The notes under the pieces were generated by a model, which saw nothing but the letters and a program-made list of their open reading frames with translations, was not told the DNA's origin and searched no databases. A program made the position numbers and the translations under genes. A stretch of 64,000 bases of DNA from Gigaspora rosea (taxonomy: Eukaryota; Glomeromycota; Glomeromycetes; Diversisporales; Gigasporaceae), in assembly GCA_003550325.1 (NCBI GenBank), contig QKWP01000363.1, forward strand, positions 23,584 through 87,583, given 5' to 3'. This document shows, piece by piece, positions 1 to 12,035 of the stretch (positions are counted from its first letter, which is position 1; each line of letters opens with the position of its first letter).

Positions 1-2528
1 TTGTGTTGTATTTTAGTTTAGAATATATTCGTTTGTATTCTTTTATTACTATTCATTTTTATACTATTGTTCATTTTTTTCTTTATTTAATGTATTATAA
101 TGAATTCCTAACATTTAATTAATTATATAATTTTTGTGTATCAAAATATTAGGATAGAAATTTAGTGTATATAGTGTAAGTATTTTTTTTTACTTATTAG
201 GTAGACGTATTCATGTATATTAAAAATTTTTTCTCATGTTTGCTAAAGAATTAATTTACTCAAGCTTAAATTATCAGAAATAACAAACTTCGGGCATTCC
301 ATTCTTAAATGAATTTTAGGACCATTTATTTAAAAATTCTTTATTATTTTTTTTTTAATCCTTATAATATCATCATTTACCCAACAATAACATTACTGTC
401 TTAGCTATGAGCTAGATTGTATTGGAATAGTTTATTGCAAAAATTCTATTAAGTTTATTAGCTATCACGATGACACAATATGAGATTAAGTTAGTTATAT
501 TACTATTGCGGTGGAGTACTGTATGTATTAAAATTATTCTATTTTAACTTATTGTAAAAATTTGTTACAAAAATTACGATGATACACAGTATGCGGTTAA
601 AGTTGTGTTGGAATTATAGTTGTAAATTCTATTATGATTTTTGAAAATTTGGCTATAAACTTGCTTTCATGATACACATATTGCGTTGGAATTACATTTG
701 CGAATTCTGCAATACTATGATTTACTGTAAATAACATTTGCTGTAAAAAATAATGACAATTGTAATTCATAGGAACCTAAATTCGCTAAAATTATATGCC
801 ATCCCAACAAAAGCAAAAATCAAACCCAACCATAAAAGACAAAAATCACATGCGATCTGCATAAAGTTAGCTGATCTCGTCATTTGTTGACAAGCTTAAC
901 AAAATTTCAAGTACGATACTTGATTTACCGTAAAACTTTTTGTTATAAATCGATTATGCACGTGATGTTACTGCGCATATAATGATTGATTTGAATAGGG
1001 CGCTAAATAAAATCCACACCGATAATTGCCTGTAAACCATACACTTCGTACTTCGTATTACGTTCCTGGTATATAAAAAAAAGCACCGAAACGAACAAGA
1101 AGCCATAAAAGTAAAAAATGATACACAACATCAAGAAACAAAATTATGAATCGTTAAAAAGCTAATAAATGATCCCTATGCTGAAGAACAAGGAGAGAGG
1201 CATTGCTGTTCAATTATTTAAAGAAGTTGCGAACGAAGTGAAGTACCTGAAGTGCACTTTAGCATGGAATATTTGATTACAGATGTTGATAAAAATGTGG
1301 AATTCGGAAAAGAATATATTAGAAAAGAAGACCAGAATAATTATTCGGATGCTATTGAATTTTGTAAAGAGAGCGAGATAGATTATTAAAATAAATTTAA
1401 ATATAATAAAAGATAATATTTGCCATTGATGAAAATTCGTCCACAATTATAAATTTAATTTATGAATATTAAATTTTATTTAGATTACACATTATTTCAA
1501 GGCATCTTTTTAATGCCGAATCTGTTGTTAATCAACAATAAAATAAATTATGACCTTTCAGATAATAAATTATGAACATAGAGCTAATTATTTATTAATT
1601 AAATATAATTATTTATGAACTTAAAATTAATTATTTATAAACGTAAGCGCGCTATCAAGCATCGCCCCAGATAAACTAAATGAAATTTCTCGTAATCGGA
1701 TAGTGATAAAAAGTATTATGACTAATTTTAACTATTAACATTGTATTTTTTTTTAAAAAAAAAATATCAATAGTAAGATAGTGATTTGTGCATATTATTA
1801 ATTTGAGACCTTGTAAACGAAGCAACAAATCGATCTTATGATAATTGCGATATCAGGTAACTTTATGGATGGTAGATTACATTATAAACTTAAATATACT
1901 GTAGCAAATTAAACTAATATTTAAATCTTAATAATATGTAAGAAATTACAAAAACATGATTTTCTCGTAAAATACATCAATGAAAATATCATCAATCTCA
2001 ACAAAAAAATGGAATGTATGCAAACAACTTTATTGCGGCGGGTAATTCAAAAAATAATATGATTTTATTGACACATACAGAGAAGCAGCTTATGGAACCA
2101 TGCTATAACATCTTTTGAATGTCAAATTTAATAAGCAGAATCATATAATTGTTAGATAAAAAAAGCTTTTTTAATCAATAAATTATATTCCTGTATATTT
2201 TACATTTTCACATAATATTTGAGAGGTAATTTGTAATTGAATTTTATAAATTTTTTTGTAATATGCAACATATTTGTCAAACATATAAATTTGCTTAGAT
2301 AATAAAAGCATTATTTTGATCGTAAAAACACATTAGACTCGTATAATACAGTAATTCATTTTTTCATAATTTTTTTTTAATTACTATTAAAAAATTCTTT
2401 TAATTTTATTAATACTTAAGTACAATGCTTAATAATCCCACTATTAAAGCATTATTTAGCAAATTTATAAAAATACAAATAAATGAATCTTAATTTCTTA
2501 ATATATACATAGTAATATTAATTGATTG
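1..2528. other. AT-rich intergenic region, no gene seen
   Basis: Very AT-rich sequence with frequent stops on both strands and no recognisable coding signal. It holds a relic of a dispersed satellite at about 380-760 (separate entry). The last 190 bases or so (about 2340-2528) match, in inverted orientation, the sequence downstream of the intact kinase gene at 46700-46870, so they belong to the duplicated 3' flank of the pseudogene that follows. Confidence 0.6.
380..760 (+). repeat. Degenerate copies of the ~100-bp satellite found at 19.6-20.9 kb
   Basis: About three to four diverged units containing CACAGTATG..GTTAA, a TTGGAATTAT core and TTCTATTATG, followed by a 'TGTAAAAATT(C/T)TGTTACAAAA'-like segment. 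The same words recur in the same order in the array at 19590-20850. Copies here are too eroded for exact boundaries. Confidence 0.5.
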
Positions 2529-4525
2529 CTAAATATCATCCGATACTTCAATAATACTCGCTGTTTTAATAACTTTTTTGTTGATTTCTATTATATTATA
2601 AGCTTTACTTGTATATACGTTTTTTATATTTTCTTTAATTGCTGGCAATTTTTTATAAATATTATTACTTTCCAAAAATTGACTTTTAATTTTATTTTTG
2701 ACTTTATTTCCAAAAATATTTTTCCACATAATTTTATTTTCGACTTCACTTTCAATAATATTTAACCATTCATTTAGTTTAATAATTATTTCTTCAGATG
2801 TTGGACGTTTTTCTGGATCCGAATTCATACATTGGTTTGCTAATTCAATATAACAATCAGGAATTCCTGGTCCAAATTTTGGCTGTAGCCCATTACAAAT
2901 CATCATTGCAAGATCGAAATCAAATTTATAATCATTAAAAGGTCTTTGACAAGTTGTTATTTCTACCATGATTATTCTGAATGAATAAATATCTGAAGCT
3001 TGAGTAAATGGTTGTTTTTGAAAGAGCTCCGGTGCAATATAAGGTAAAACGCCATGAATATTTTCTTCTTTTTCCTTTTCATCAAGCGGTTTTGATAAAC
3101 CTAGATCGGTAATATATGCTTCATAATCTTCTTTTAAAAGAATATTTCCAGGATGAATATCTCGATGTAAATATTCTTTAGAATGAATACGATTAAGATT
3201 GGATATAATATCACGGAGTATCTTTAACTTGAGTTTCCATTCAAATTTAGAGATATCAGTAAGGTTTTTGCTCAATGAACCATATTTGGCATAACTAAGC
3301 ACTAAAATGTAATCATTTGTTTTTTTCATCTCTTGATATTCCTAAATATTGATTTAAACTATGGCAAGCTTTCAACTAAAAAACAAAATAAATTAATATA
3401 TTTAATAAATAAAACTTTTAAAATAAAAATACTGTAATATCAAAAATATTAATTTAATACCTCTTTTATAAATGGTTCTCTGTTTTTATTGGAATCTTTT
3501 ACAAGCTTAATTGCCACTTCTTCATATGATCCATAATTATTAAAATATTTTGTTTTGAAAACGGTAGAAAAGCCTCCTTTACCTATTTCTTCAACATTTT
3601 CAAAATTTTCGAATGCTATCCAATGAAAATATTCTTTTTTTTTTGTATCTGGTACTTTGTTCAGTAATAGCCGATTTTAAATACCATTCAAAAGCAATAT
3701 CTATATTCTTTTCAACGGTAAGCCCTTTTTGATAAAATACACCAATCTTGTACATTCCATCAGCCAATCCCATCTCTGCTGATTTTTATAATACTCGAAC
3801 GCTTTACATTCATCTTTTACAACTCCCTTTCCATAATGATAATAAAATCCTACATTATACGCCGCCATAGCATACCCCATATCAGCAGATTTTTTATAAT
3901 ATTCGAATGCTTTATATATATCATCTTTAACTCCAATTCCATTTTCATAGCAATAACTGACATCATTTGTTCCAAAAGCATCACCCATATCAGCAGATTT
4001 TTGATAATATTCTAATGCCTTATGTTCATTCTTTTCGACTCCGATACCCAATTGATAGCAATATCCAGTTTCTCTTATTCCTTTAAAATCTCCCATCTCC
4101 GCAGATTTTAGATAATATTCGAATGCTTTCTTTTTGTCCTTTTCTACTCCAATTCCAAACTGATAACATTTACTGAGTGCAAATATATTTCCCATTTTTG
4201 CTGCTTTTTGAAAATACATTTCTGAATTACGCATAATCGGTTCAATTCCAATTCCAAAACGATAACAGTACCCAACATTACACGTTCCAGCAGCGTCACC
4301 CATCTCTGCGGATTTTTGGTAATAAACAAATGCCTTACGGAAATCTCTTTCAACTCCGATTCCATTGTAATAGCAATTTCCAACATTACACGTTCCAGCA
4401 GCGTTCCCCATCTCGTCATCTTTAAGATATAATTCAAACGTCTTACGTTCATCCTTCTCTTTGCCCATACACTTTTGATAATTATCAGCAAGTTTATTAA
4501 TTCCTGATGATGTCAATTGGTCCAT
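2529..4525 (-). pseudogene. Sel1-repeat/TKL protein kinase, frameshifted inverted paralogue
   Basis: Diverged copy of the intact gene at 44716-46696. The start (4525) and the first residues MDQLTSSGIN match that gene. About six Sel1-type repeats of ~36 residues (pattern G.CY..GIGVE.D..KAFEYY.KSAEMGD) are followed by a kinase glycine loop and VAIK lysine, then an intron (GT at about 3462, AG at 3376-3377) and a second exon from 3375 with HRDIHPGNILL, DLGLSKPL and the LPYIAPELF activation-segment end. Three single-base indels separate the frames, all in A/T runs: a lost A at about 3784-3788 (5 versus 6), an extra A at about 3635-3644 (10 versus 9), and an extra A at about 3321-3327 (7 versus 6). 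The first two restore each other; the third puts a stop in exon 2. Homology continues into both flanks. Either a decayed duplicate, or a functional gene carrying homopolymer sequencing errors. Confidence 0.8.
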
Positions 4526-5206
4526 GTTGAAGGTTTAAGTATTAAAAATTATCCGTTTTTCAAATTGACATTTTTCTTTTAAAAGAATTTAAAGTTCAAA
4601 CTATAAATTTTTTTTTAAGTAATAGAGTAATACAAATCTAGGTATTTCACAGATCTGTATAGCATAGATGAGCAGTTCCGTATAGTATGTCCGAATTTTT
4701 AAATCTATATATACTGATCTAGTGTAATATATATTAGCGTTAGGGTTAGGAATTATAGCTGATCAGTATAAATAATTAACCTGATGCACGACGATAGTCA
4801 TGCTAAAGTTATTATCGCGAGGATCATCACATGTTAAGTGCCTAAGAGAATAATAGGGAAAGTGGAAGCGCATTGTGCTATTTTGGGTTAGGGGAAAATC
4901 ATTGTATGAAAGCGTGAGGTTAAGGGTAAGTTCATAGTGATACTACAGCCTGACTTCTCTATAATCACCAAGTTCATCCCTATTTTGGTGATTGTTTAGA
5001 GGAGTGACTATAAATAAAATACCTTATGTAGTGATGTTATCCTGCTTGCCGAAACTCAGTTCGACCCTGCTTGGAACCGAACCCAATGGAACTCGAGTTT
5101 TTGCGGTCACATGATTTTTATTATTAAATCATGCTCCAAACGAGTTTAATAGAACGGTTTAGCAATATTAATTTAGACTATCGTTATGACGAATAAATAA
5201 TTACTT
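4526..5206. other. Intergenic; 5' flank shared with the intact kinase gene
   Basis: The first ~110 bases (4526-4635) are an inverted match to the region just upstream of the intact kinase gene (44630-44715), including the word TTTGAACTTTAAA and TTGTATTACTCTATTA. The remainder is non-coding with no recognised element. Confidence 0.5.
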
Positions 5207-5459
5207 TTTTTTTTTAATTTAATGTGGCATGATATGTTGAATAAACAATAACTATCTTATGACAAACAAAAATCAAATTTCTTTGACTCTTTTTTTTTTT
5301 AATTTAATGTGTCGTGATATGACGAATAAAAAATTACTATCTTATAACGAACAAAAATCGATTTTTCTTTGACTTTTTTTTTTAATTTAATATGACGGAA
5401 TAAAAAATTTACTATCTTATGACGAACAAAAATCAATTTTCTTTGACTCTTTTTTTTTT
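5207..5459. repeat. ~83-bp tandem repeat running into an assembly gap
   Basis: Three consecutive units, each made of a T-run, AATTTAATGTG, a GATATGACGAATAAA segment, an ACTATCTTATGACGAACAAA segment, and a TTTCTTTGACT end. The third unit runs into the gap at its T-run. A partial unit (ATGACGAATAAATAATTACT) precedes the array at about 5183-5205. Confidence 0.8.
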
Positions 5460-6417
5460 NNNNNNNNNNNNNNNNNNNNNNNNNNNNNNNNNNNNNNNNN
5501 NNNNNNNNNNNNNNNNNNNNNNNNNNNNNNNNNNNNNNNNNNNNNNNNNNNNNNNNNNNNNNNNNNNNNNNNNNNNNNNNNNNNNNNNNNNNNNNNNNNN
5601 NNNNNNNNNNNNNNNNNNNNNNNNNNNNNNNNNNNNNNNNNNNNNNNNNNNNNNNNNNNNNNNNNNNNNNNNNNNNNNNNNNNNNNNNNNNNNNNNNNNN
5701 NNNNNNNNNNNNNNNNNNNNNNNNNNNNNNNNNNNNNNNNNNNNNNNNNNNNNNNNNNNNNNNNNNNNNNNNNNNNNNNNNNNNNNNNNNNNNNNNNNNN
5801 NNNNNNNNNNNNNNNNNNNNNNNNNNNNNNNNNNNNNNNNNNNNNNNNNNNNNNNNNNNNNNNNNNNNNNNNNNNNNNNNNNNNNNNNNNNNNNNNNNNN
5901 NNNNNNNNNNNNNNNNNNNNNNNNNNNNNNNNNNNNNNNNNNNNNNNNNNNNNNNNNNNNNNNNNNNNNNNNNNNNNNNNNNNNNNNNNNNNNNNNNNNN
6001 NNNNNNNNNNNNNNNNNNNNNNNNNNNNNNNNNNNNNNNNNNNNNNNNNNNNNNNNNNNNNNNNNNNNNNNNNNNNNNNNNNNNNNNNNNNNNNNNNNNN
6101 NNNNNNNNNNNNNNNNNNNNNNNNNNNNNNNNNNNNNNNNNNNNNNNNNNNNNNNNNNNNNNNNNNNNNNNNNNNNNNNNNNNNNNNNNNNNNNNNNNNN
6201 NNNNNNNNNNNNNNNNNNNNNNNNNNNNNNNNNNNNNNNNNNNNNNNNNNNNNNNNNNNNNNNNNNNNNNNNNNNNNNNNNNNNNNNNNNNNNNNNNNNN
6301 NNNNNNNNNNNNNNNNNNNNNNNNNNNNNNNNNNNNNNNNNNNNNNNNNNNNNNNNNNNNNNNNNNNNNNNNNNNNNNNNNNNNNNNNNNNNNNNNNNNN
6401 NNNNNNNNNNNNNNNNN
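5460..6417. other. Assembly gap (958 N)
   Basis: Run of N between a poly-T end and a poly-A start. The 83-bp array runs into it from the left. The right edge (6434-6540) shows a different short repeat, an A-run followed by CTTGCGTACCTTAGATGT, repeated with variation. The gap therefore probably hides simple or tandem repeat DNA. Confidence 0.95.
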
Positions 6418-6689
6418 AAAAAAAAAAAAAAAAAGAAACTTGCGTACCTTAGATGTTAAATGTAATCATAAAAAAAAATTGTCTAAGCTTAGATGTGAAC
6501 ATAAAAAAAAAAAGAAAAAATTGCGTGACCTTTGATGTAAAAAAAATTATTATTCATCGCATCAACCTGATCGACCAATTATTTTGTTTGTTTTGATTTT
6601 ACATAAAACAAAACAAATAACAGCTGGACTAAGATTAGGATTAGCATTTGGTAGATGCAATAACTAGAGACCCTCACCTTCTAACCCAA

Positions 6690-6830
6690 AATTTCGCAAG
6701 GAATTTTTTTTGTTAAAAAAAAAGTGTAGTTACATAGTCAAAATTTTAAGTTAGAAGCGATTGTTTAAAAAAAATCTTGTTTCGTTTCGATTTCGCATTA
6801 TACCTGATCCTGCATCCCGATTGGTTAAAT
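6690..6830 (+). repeat. Dispersed repeat, 'GCAAGGAATTTTTT...CTGATC' family
   Basis: Shares GCAAGGAATTTTTTTTGTTA, an AAGTTA..CGATTGT segment and the ending ACCTGATCCTGC..GATTGG with 50185-50320 (same strand) and with 14350-14500 (opposite strand). It has no coding potential; class unknown. Confidence 0.55.
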
Positions 6831-6874
6831 GATAACTGCTATTCTAAAGAAAATAAAAGACTAATCTATATAAA

Positions 6875-7020
6875 AATTCAGGATGGGTCGGGTTGGGTCG
6901 GGTGGGTTAATTCTCAACCCGAGCCCAACTTGAAACTTTCGGGACAAAATTTTTTACCCCGAACCAGACCCGACCCAAAATTTCGGGTCGGGTTTCAGGT
7001 TGACCTGACCCGATTCGGAG
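6875..7020. repeat. GGGTCGGG/CCCGACCC-rich inverted-repeat cluster
   Basis: Alternating GGGTCGGGTTGGGTCGGGT on one side and CCAGACCCGACCC plus GGGTCGGGTTTCAGG on the other, in a GC-rich island. Similar GGGTCAG/CTGACCC arrays form the subterminal parts of the element at 21156-27772. An open frame across it (6777-7082) reads as low-complexity repeat and is not treated as a gene. Confidence 0.6.
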
Positions 7021-7189
7021 CACTAGTAACAGGTTGTCTAAAGAAATGCCTCTGCAAGTCTCTGCTTAAAGATCTGGTATGAAGCTGGTATTATTGACTG
7101 TAATGAAGATTAATAAATTGGATAAAAAAAATAGCAGTGAATTGATGCAATAATATTGTAATGCAAAAATTTATATATTTTAAATTTTT

Positions 7190-8182
7190 TTTTTTGAACT
7201 TAGGCAGCCTCGCCAGCACTTTTATTTAAAATTATTGAATTTGTAACCAAAAACAAGTACTTATTTAATTTCTAAGTCTGACATCACCCAACATTTCGCT
7301 CAATTCGACGAATTCTCAGATACGACCTGCCGCACTGTTCCAAACTTAGTCTGAATCAGAATGCGTTATCATAACTGCCTACTTTTTAAACCTCCTTCTC
7401 GTATCTTCCTGAGTATAGGTAATCTACTAGAAAAAAAAACATAACAAGAAATAAAAAGGAAAAAATATAAAGGGGAAAAGCTTCAAAACCTAAACGAAAA
7501 ACCTAATAAAATCAAAATGAAACAATAGAAATAAAAAGGAAGAGCCAAAAAAGCCGCAGTACATGATAGCATAATGCCACTAAGTGGCATAGAAAACAAA
7601 AAAAAACACAAAACATAAAAGAAAATCTAATACTAATAATAAAAGTTATATAATACTGTGCAAGAAAATGCCTCGCCAAAGTGTTATATGTACATAAAAG
7701 AAATAAAAGAACGTTCTGGAATTTAATTCTGCAGATCTGCTTACTCCAATGTGTCACGTCTCATTACACGTCCGTTCCTGTTTACCACCTTGTATGCCTT
7801 CTTTCCGATTAGGATAGGAACAACAATGCTGATCTTTTGGAGGGGGTATGCTGGATTTCCCACTTTTTGTCAGAAATTCCGAAAAAACTGAGTCAAGCGA
7901 GAATATGGTAGTGGGTATACGGTTGAAAATGTTCTTGTAACCAAAAAACCTTAGGGAGAGTGTTGAAAGACTCATTTTTTTAGTTCACTGCCTAGCAAAG
8001 CTGGAATATCTTCGTCGACAAAAGAAAACTTCCACCAGAATTTCTTGTACCAAGGGCACCCACTGCCAGTTATCTTGCACAACCGACACTTCTGGCTTGC
8101 GTGTCGAATATATAAAGGAGTCCCCCGAATATAGGAAAAGGTTGACCTTTATAAAAACCAATATTAGTACCAGCTGCTTCAT
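7190..8182 (-). other. GC-elevated island with short open frames, unrecognised
   Basis: This region is less AT-rich than its surroundings. On the minus strand it holds consecutive open frames at 7985-8182 (65 aa, hydrophobic N-terminus MKQLVLILVFIKVNLFLYSG) and 7754-7975. An alternative frame ends with a basic segment (IGKKAYKVVNRNGRVMRRD) before a stop near 7750. None matches a family I know. It could be a decayed gene or an exon-split small secreted protein; equally, it may be non-coding repeat sequence. Confidence 0.2.
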
Positions 8183-8298
8183 CTTTTACTAAAAAATTTT
8201 TTGTTTTTCTTTTGTTCGGCAATTTGTACAAGTGATCGTTGGAATGAGTTCATGTTTTTTATATATTTTAAATTTTAAATGTTTTGTTTTAATAAAAA

Positions 8299-8455
8299 GT
8301 AATAGCGATATGAATGATCGCCAAAAGAAAAAAAAATGTAATAGCGATATGATCTCCAAAAGAAAAAAAAGTAATAGCGGTATGATCGTGATCGCTAAAA
8401 GAAAAAAAAAGTATAATGATATGATTGCCAAAAAAAAAAAAAAAAAAAGCATGTA
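8299..8455 (+). repeat. Four-unit imperfect tandem repeat, ~35-40 bp
   Basis: Units read GTAATAGCGATATGAATGAT, then CGCC(A)AAAGA and an A-run; the second, third and fourth units vary this (ATAGCGGTATGATCG..CGCT, ATAATGATATGATTGCC). The last ends in a long poly-A. Open frames across it on both strands are artefacts of the A/T runs. Confidence 0.75.
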
Positions 8456-8482
8456 AAGCGATAGCAGGTTTTATTAAACTGC

Positions 8483-9109
8483 TTATGCAAGCATAATTAT
8501 TAATGCATTTATATAAACTGAGTTCAAAAAACGGTTTTTATTTAAACGTGCTCCGAACAGAGTTCCAACCGGTTTTAAGCACAAGCTAACTGGTTGGAGC
8601 AGGATAATATCCCTAGTCACATGACCAAAACCTATTAAGTAAAATATACTGTATTTGCGCATATTTGAAATTCCAACAAAAAATTTAAAATGTTTGATAG
8701 TGAATAACTCTTGATCCAGTTGCCCATTTTGGATAAAACAACTAACAGAGTTTTGACTCAATGAGACGATTCTAAAGAGTCCAAAAGCACCCAAATCTAA
8801 TTACAAAATGCTAAGATCATTAAGGCTTTTCATTCAGATGTTTAAATTTAATCAACTCTTAAACATGTAAAGGGATACAAATCCTTAACGATCTCAGGAG
8901 CGTGTGATTCGATTTTAACAAACTTGGCCTCATTAGAATCGTCACATCGAGACGAACATTTTGGTGGTTGTTTAACACAAATCGGACCACTGCATCAAAA
9001 GTTATTTGCTGTCAAACCTTTAAGAATTTTTAATAGAATATTTTAAATAAACATGAATATGAATATTGGCCAATCAGATTTTATAATCCATATTTAGTCA
9101 AAATTGTGA
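8483..9109. other. Intergenic, weak open frame only
   Basis: A 103-codon open frame (8483-8794, minus) has no recognisable motif. The 8520-8640 stretch (GCTCCGAACAG, CACATGA) resembles words at 5040-5160, suggesting an old dispersed repeat. Nothing firm is seen. Confidence 0.35.
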
Positions 9110-9195
9110 CTATAACAACCAAAATCGACAAAAGTCTATCAAAACTGAAAGTTAGTAAAACCGCGAGTATTATAGAAGTTCCGGATGATATTTAA
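9110..9195 (+). pseudogene. C-terminal fragment of the Sel1-kinase family
   Basis: Reads in frame as K-I-D-K-S-L-S-K-L-K-V-S-K-T-A-S-I-I-E-V-P-D-D-I and a stop. It closely matches the last ~25 codons of the intact kinase gene (46620-46696) and of the copy ending at 2529. The match continues past the stop (CAATTAATATTA.TATGTAT). No kinase sequence is visible upstream, so this is a 3' scrap of a third copy, close to copy one but on the opposite strand. Confidence 0.8.
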
Positions 9196-10253
9196 CAGAT
9201 CAATTAATATTATTATGTATTTACTAGTAAAAACAGCACACTGAATAAATTTATAACAATACATATATATGATAATAAGAATGTGTAAATTTTAAGCAGA
9301 ATATTATTATATAAGTTTCTCTATAAAAAAAATCTCTTGGAATTGTTCAGAAATTCTGAAATTATCCGATTTTTCGGTCGGAAAACGACTCCATTTTAAA
9401 AGATAATTATTGAATATGTATGTTTTTATATGTTTTTATACATTTTTTATTCAATAATTTTTAATTTCTCGTAAAACATTGCAGTGAAAACAGCACTAAC
9501 ATAAACCTCTGTTCGTAAAATCGTCTCAATTCCGAACAATTCCTGACAATTTAGAACAAACATTTTTTATTGGGTTTATTTTACCATAATACTTATGTGA
9601 TCAAACATTAATTTAAATTTAAATTATAAAGTAAGTAATCTTTGATCTTTGGCTAATATCTGTTGTAGTAGTGCATAATCGTCAAATATAAACTATCCTC
9701 CAGAAAGTTTGCAATATATTCTGGTCAATTTCATTAAGGATCATTATTTTTGAGATATCTTAACCAGATAAAATATTTGACCATTTAGGAAAACTTGAAA
9801 TGGAGTAATGCCTTGTCCAAGCTTTCTAATAACTAAAGCATCAAACATGGAAGGGTTTCAATGTAGTTTTGTAATAAACCCTTGGATATCCTGAAAAAGT
9901 TATTGCATTTCTTCAATATACAGTTGTCCGTCTTGAAGCCTGTAAACAGTAATTATAGGAAGAACCTGTGCAATAAGCATTGCTTCAAGTTTGCTTAGTT
10001 GAAGAAGTTCACTGGGAGTTTCTCCTATCATACAATAAAATTTTAAAATTTAAATTGTATGATTTTATAGCCAGCATGCTTTGTAACAGAATTTTACAAG
10101 TTTTAAAATACCAAACTTATAAAACTCTTCAAGCTTTAATCTATGTTAGATTCTTTATTTTGATTTTATATTATAATTATTAAATGGTAGCCACTCATAT
10201 AAACCTCTTCTGCCTTTTAATATCAATATAACTGTGGAAAAAATCTCTCAGAC
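9196..10253. other. Intergenic, no gene seen
   Basis: AT-rich, with stops in every frame. A short inverted repeat flanks 9410-9450 (AATTATTGAATA / TATTCAATAATT). A 67-codon open frame at 9980-10183 has no recognisable features. Confidence 0.4.
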
Positions 10254-10387
10254 CTTAATTATGCATAATTTCGAGAAGATTAGTGCGCTAAGTCATTTAT
10301 TAAATAACAGGGATATAAAGCTTAATTATACATAATTTCGAGAAGATTAGTGCGCTAAGTCATTTATTAAATAACAGGAATATAAAG
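10254..10387. repeat. 67-bp tandem duplication, two near-identical copies
   Basis: Copies at 10254-10320 and 10321-10387 differ at two positions (TATGCAT/TATACAT and GGGATAT/GGAATAT). The core GAGAAGATTAGTGCGCTAAG is identical. The low divergence implies a recent slippage or tandem duplication. Confidence 0.92.
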
Positions 10388-11384
10388 CTTATTAGAGTTA
10401 TTCAATGAATAATCGATCCATTATTTAATGAGACATCCAATCCATTATTTGATACTGAATATAAACTTTCTTGGAATCTGTTAAAAGCCTAATATGTATA
10501 TTAGTTATATAAATATGCAATATCGCTGATATTGTATAACCTCCAGAAATTTTAATATATGGAATATTTGGCTTACTTTTGAATTAGTTCTTGAATTTGG
10601 CATTTGGCCTTAGTTAGATTTGATTTAAAATAGGTATTTTGTGATTAGTTGTTCTTCAATAAAGTGAGACTTATTAATCAAGTTAATTCTAGATCAAAAT
10701 ATTTCTCATACAAGTTTTGGCTACAATTTATAGTTAACTCTTCAAAACTACATCTTCTGTAATGATAAGTGTATTTTATATACGATTAAAGGTGTTAAAA
10801 CTAAAATCGACTTGGAGTAGCCTCAAAAGTCAAGTTTGTTTCAATTTACTTAGAATCATATGACAATATATTAAATAGTTAAGTGCGTTTCTTATAATAT
10901 ATAGTATAAAGTAATATCTAGTGTATGCGTACACATATGTGTGCACTTATATTTTAAAACTCTTGATTTGAAGTTAGCTTGGGGCGACTTGAAAAAGCTA
11001 AACTCGAAATCTCAAAATCGACTAATTGAAGCATTTTAACTTTCCTACATACAATATTCTTCTAGAGACATATGTACTGTAAGTGCACATTTTACAAGTG
11101 TACCTGTACCTTACAATAAAATTAATTCTGGCATACAATGTATACATTAAGTTTATATATAATAACTTACATTGAAAATAAAATTATATAAATAAACTTA
11201 ATTACACCTATCTGTTTTTATATTCGGAGAATGTCTAGTAGACTCATATATTTGCTTAATAAACTTTAGAATTGGGGCCACTTTATGTTGGGATTAGGCT
11301 AAGGTTAGGTCCGTTTATATAATACCGGAGAGCAAACTGCTACAACTCTTTATATTTTAATAAAATATATTTGATAATATTTTG
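10388..11384. other. Intergenic, no gene seen
   Basis: AT-rich sequence without a supported gene, RNA or transposon end. It separates the 67-bp duplication from the decayed F-box copy. Confidence 0.4.
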
Positions 11385-12018
11385 TTCTCCTTAGAACCAA
11401 GCCAATATTCATGAGGTTTTAATGATTTTTGTAACTATTTTTACAAAGAATGCATTTATTTCTTCAAAGTTAAATTATTTAAAGAAAAATTCTAATGAAG
11501 TAATAGATGTGCTTTTATAAGCGTTTCATAATAATATCTTTACTATTTTGCTATTTTTGAATGTATATATCTTTGTGTACTTAATTTCTTTACTTGAACG
11601 TAATAATATTGCAATTAAAGAATTTTATCTATTTGAGCTAAATGCTCAAAATTTGAAATATTTATCATAATATCCATTATCATTACGAGTTCATGCATTT
11701 CATGGCAAAGCCAATTAACGACTCTTTCCTCTAAATCAAAGTGATAAATTGATGTAATATAAGACATACATATATTCAAATAATAATTTTTGTTCATTGT
11801 ATATATATTTAATGAGATCAATGATGCCTTTTTAATGATAAAAGGCATATTCTCATAAGCTTTTTATTTTTACAAAGCGATAATGGTTCGCACCATAACA
11901 TTAGAACCATGTTTCCACACCATTGACGGTTTACAAGATGGCATGAGAATAAGGATCTAAAATAAGCTTTAAGATTATTGAATATTTCATAAAGGCATTC
12001 ATTAGATAACGATATCAT
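11385..12018 (-). pseudogene. F-box/LRR protein, decayed 5' half
   Basis: Tandem paralogue of the intact gene at 14664-15974, same strand. The first 64 codons (from 12018) match its F-box: L.NECL.EIFN.LK, LFSCHLVNRQWC, LWCEPLS. A frame break near 11830 moves the homology to a second frame (KKASLISLNI...YITSIY..DLEE..VNWLC, 11615-11848). A nucleotide match then continues, full of stops, to about 11385, where it ends inside what is the second leucine-rich repeat of the intact gene (TTAGAACCAAGC). The seven or so repeats after that are missing. A MITE (12036-12607) separates this copy from the rest of its 5' flank, which resumes at about 12614-12790 (GGAGTTAGCGGAGGA, TGTGTAAGCATCTTGCGT) and matches 16005-16115. 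Confidence 0.85.
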
Positions 12019-12035
12019 TGTAAAAGTTAAAAGAT

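Noticed and set aside
5419-6459. A 346-codon open frame
   Set aside because: It exists only because the N gap is read as open; the few real codons are poly-T/poly-A repeat.
6777-7082. 101-codon open frame
   Set aside because: Runs through a GGGTCGGG low-complexity inverted-repeat cluster; residues mirror the repeat (repeated Trp-Val-Gly and Arg-Pro-Asp), not a protein family.
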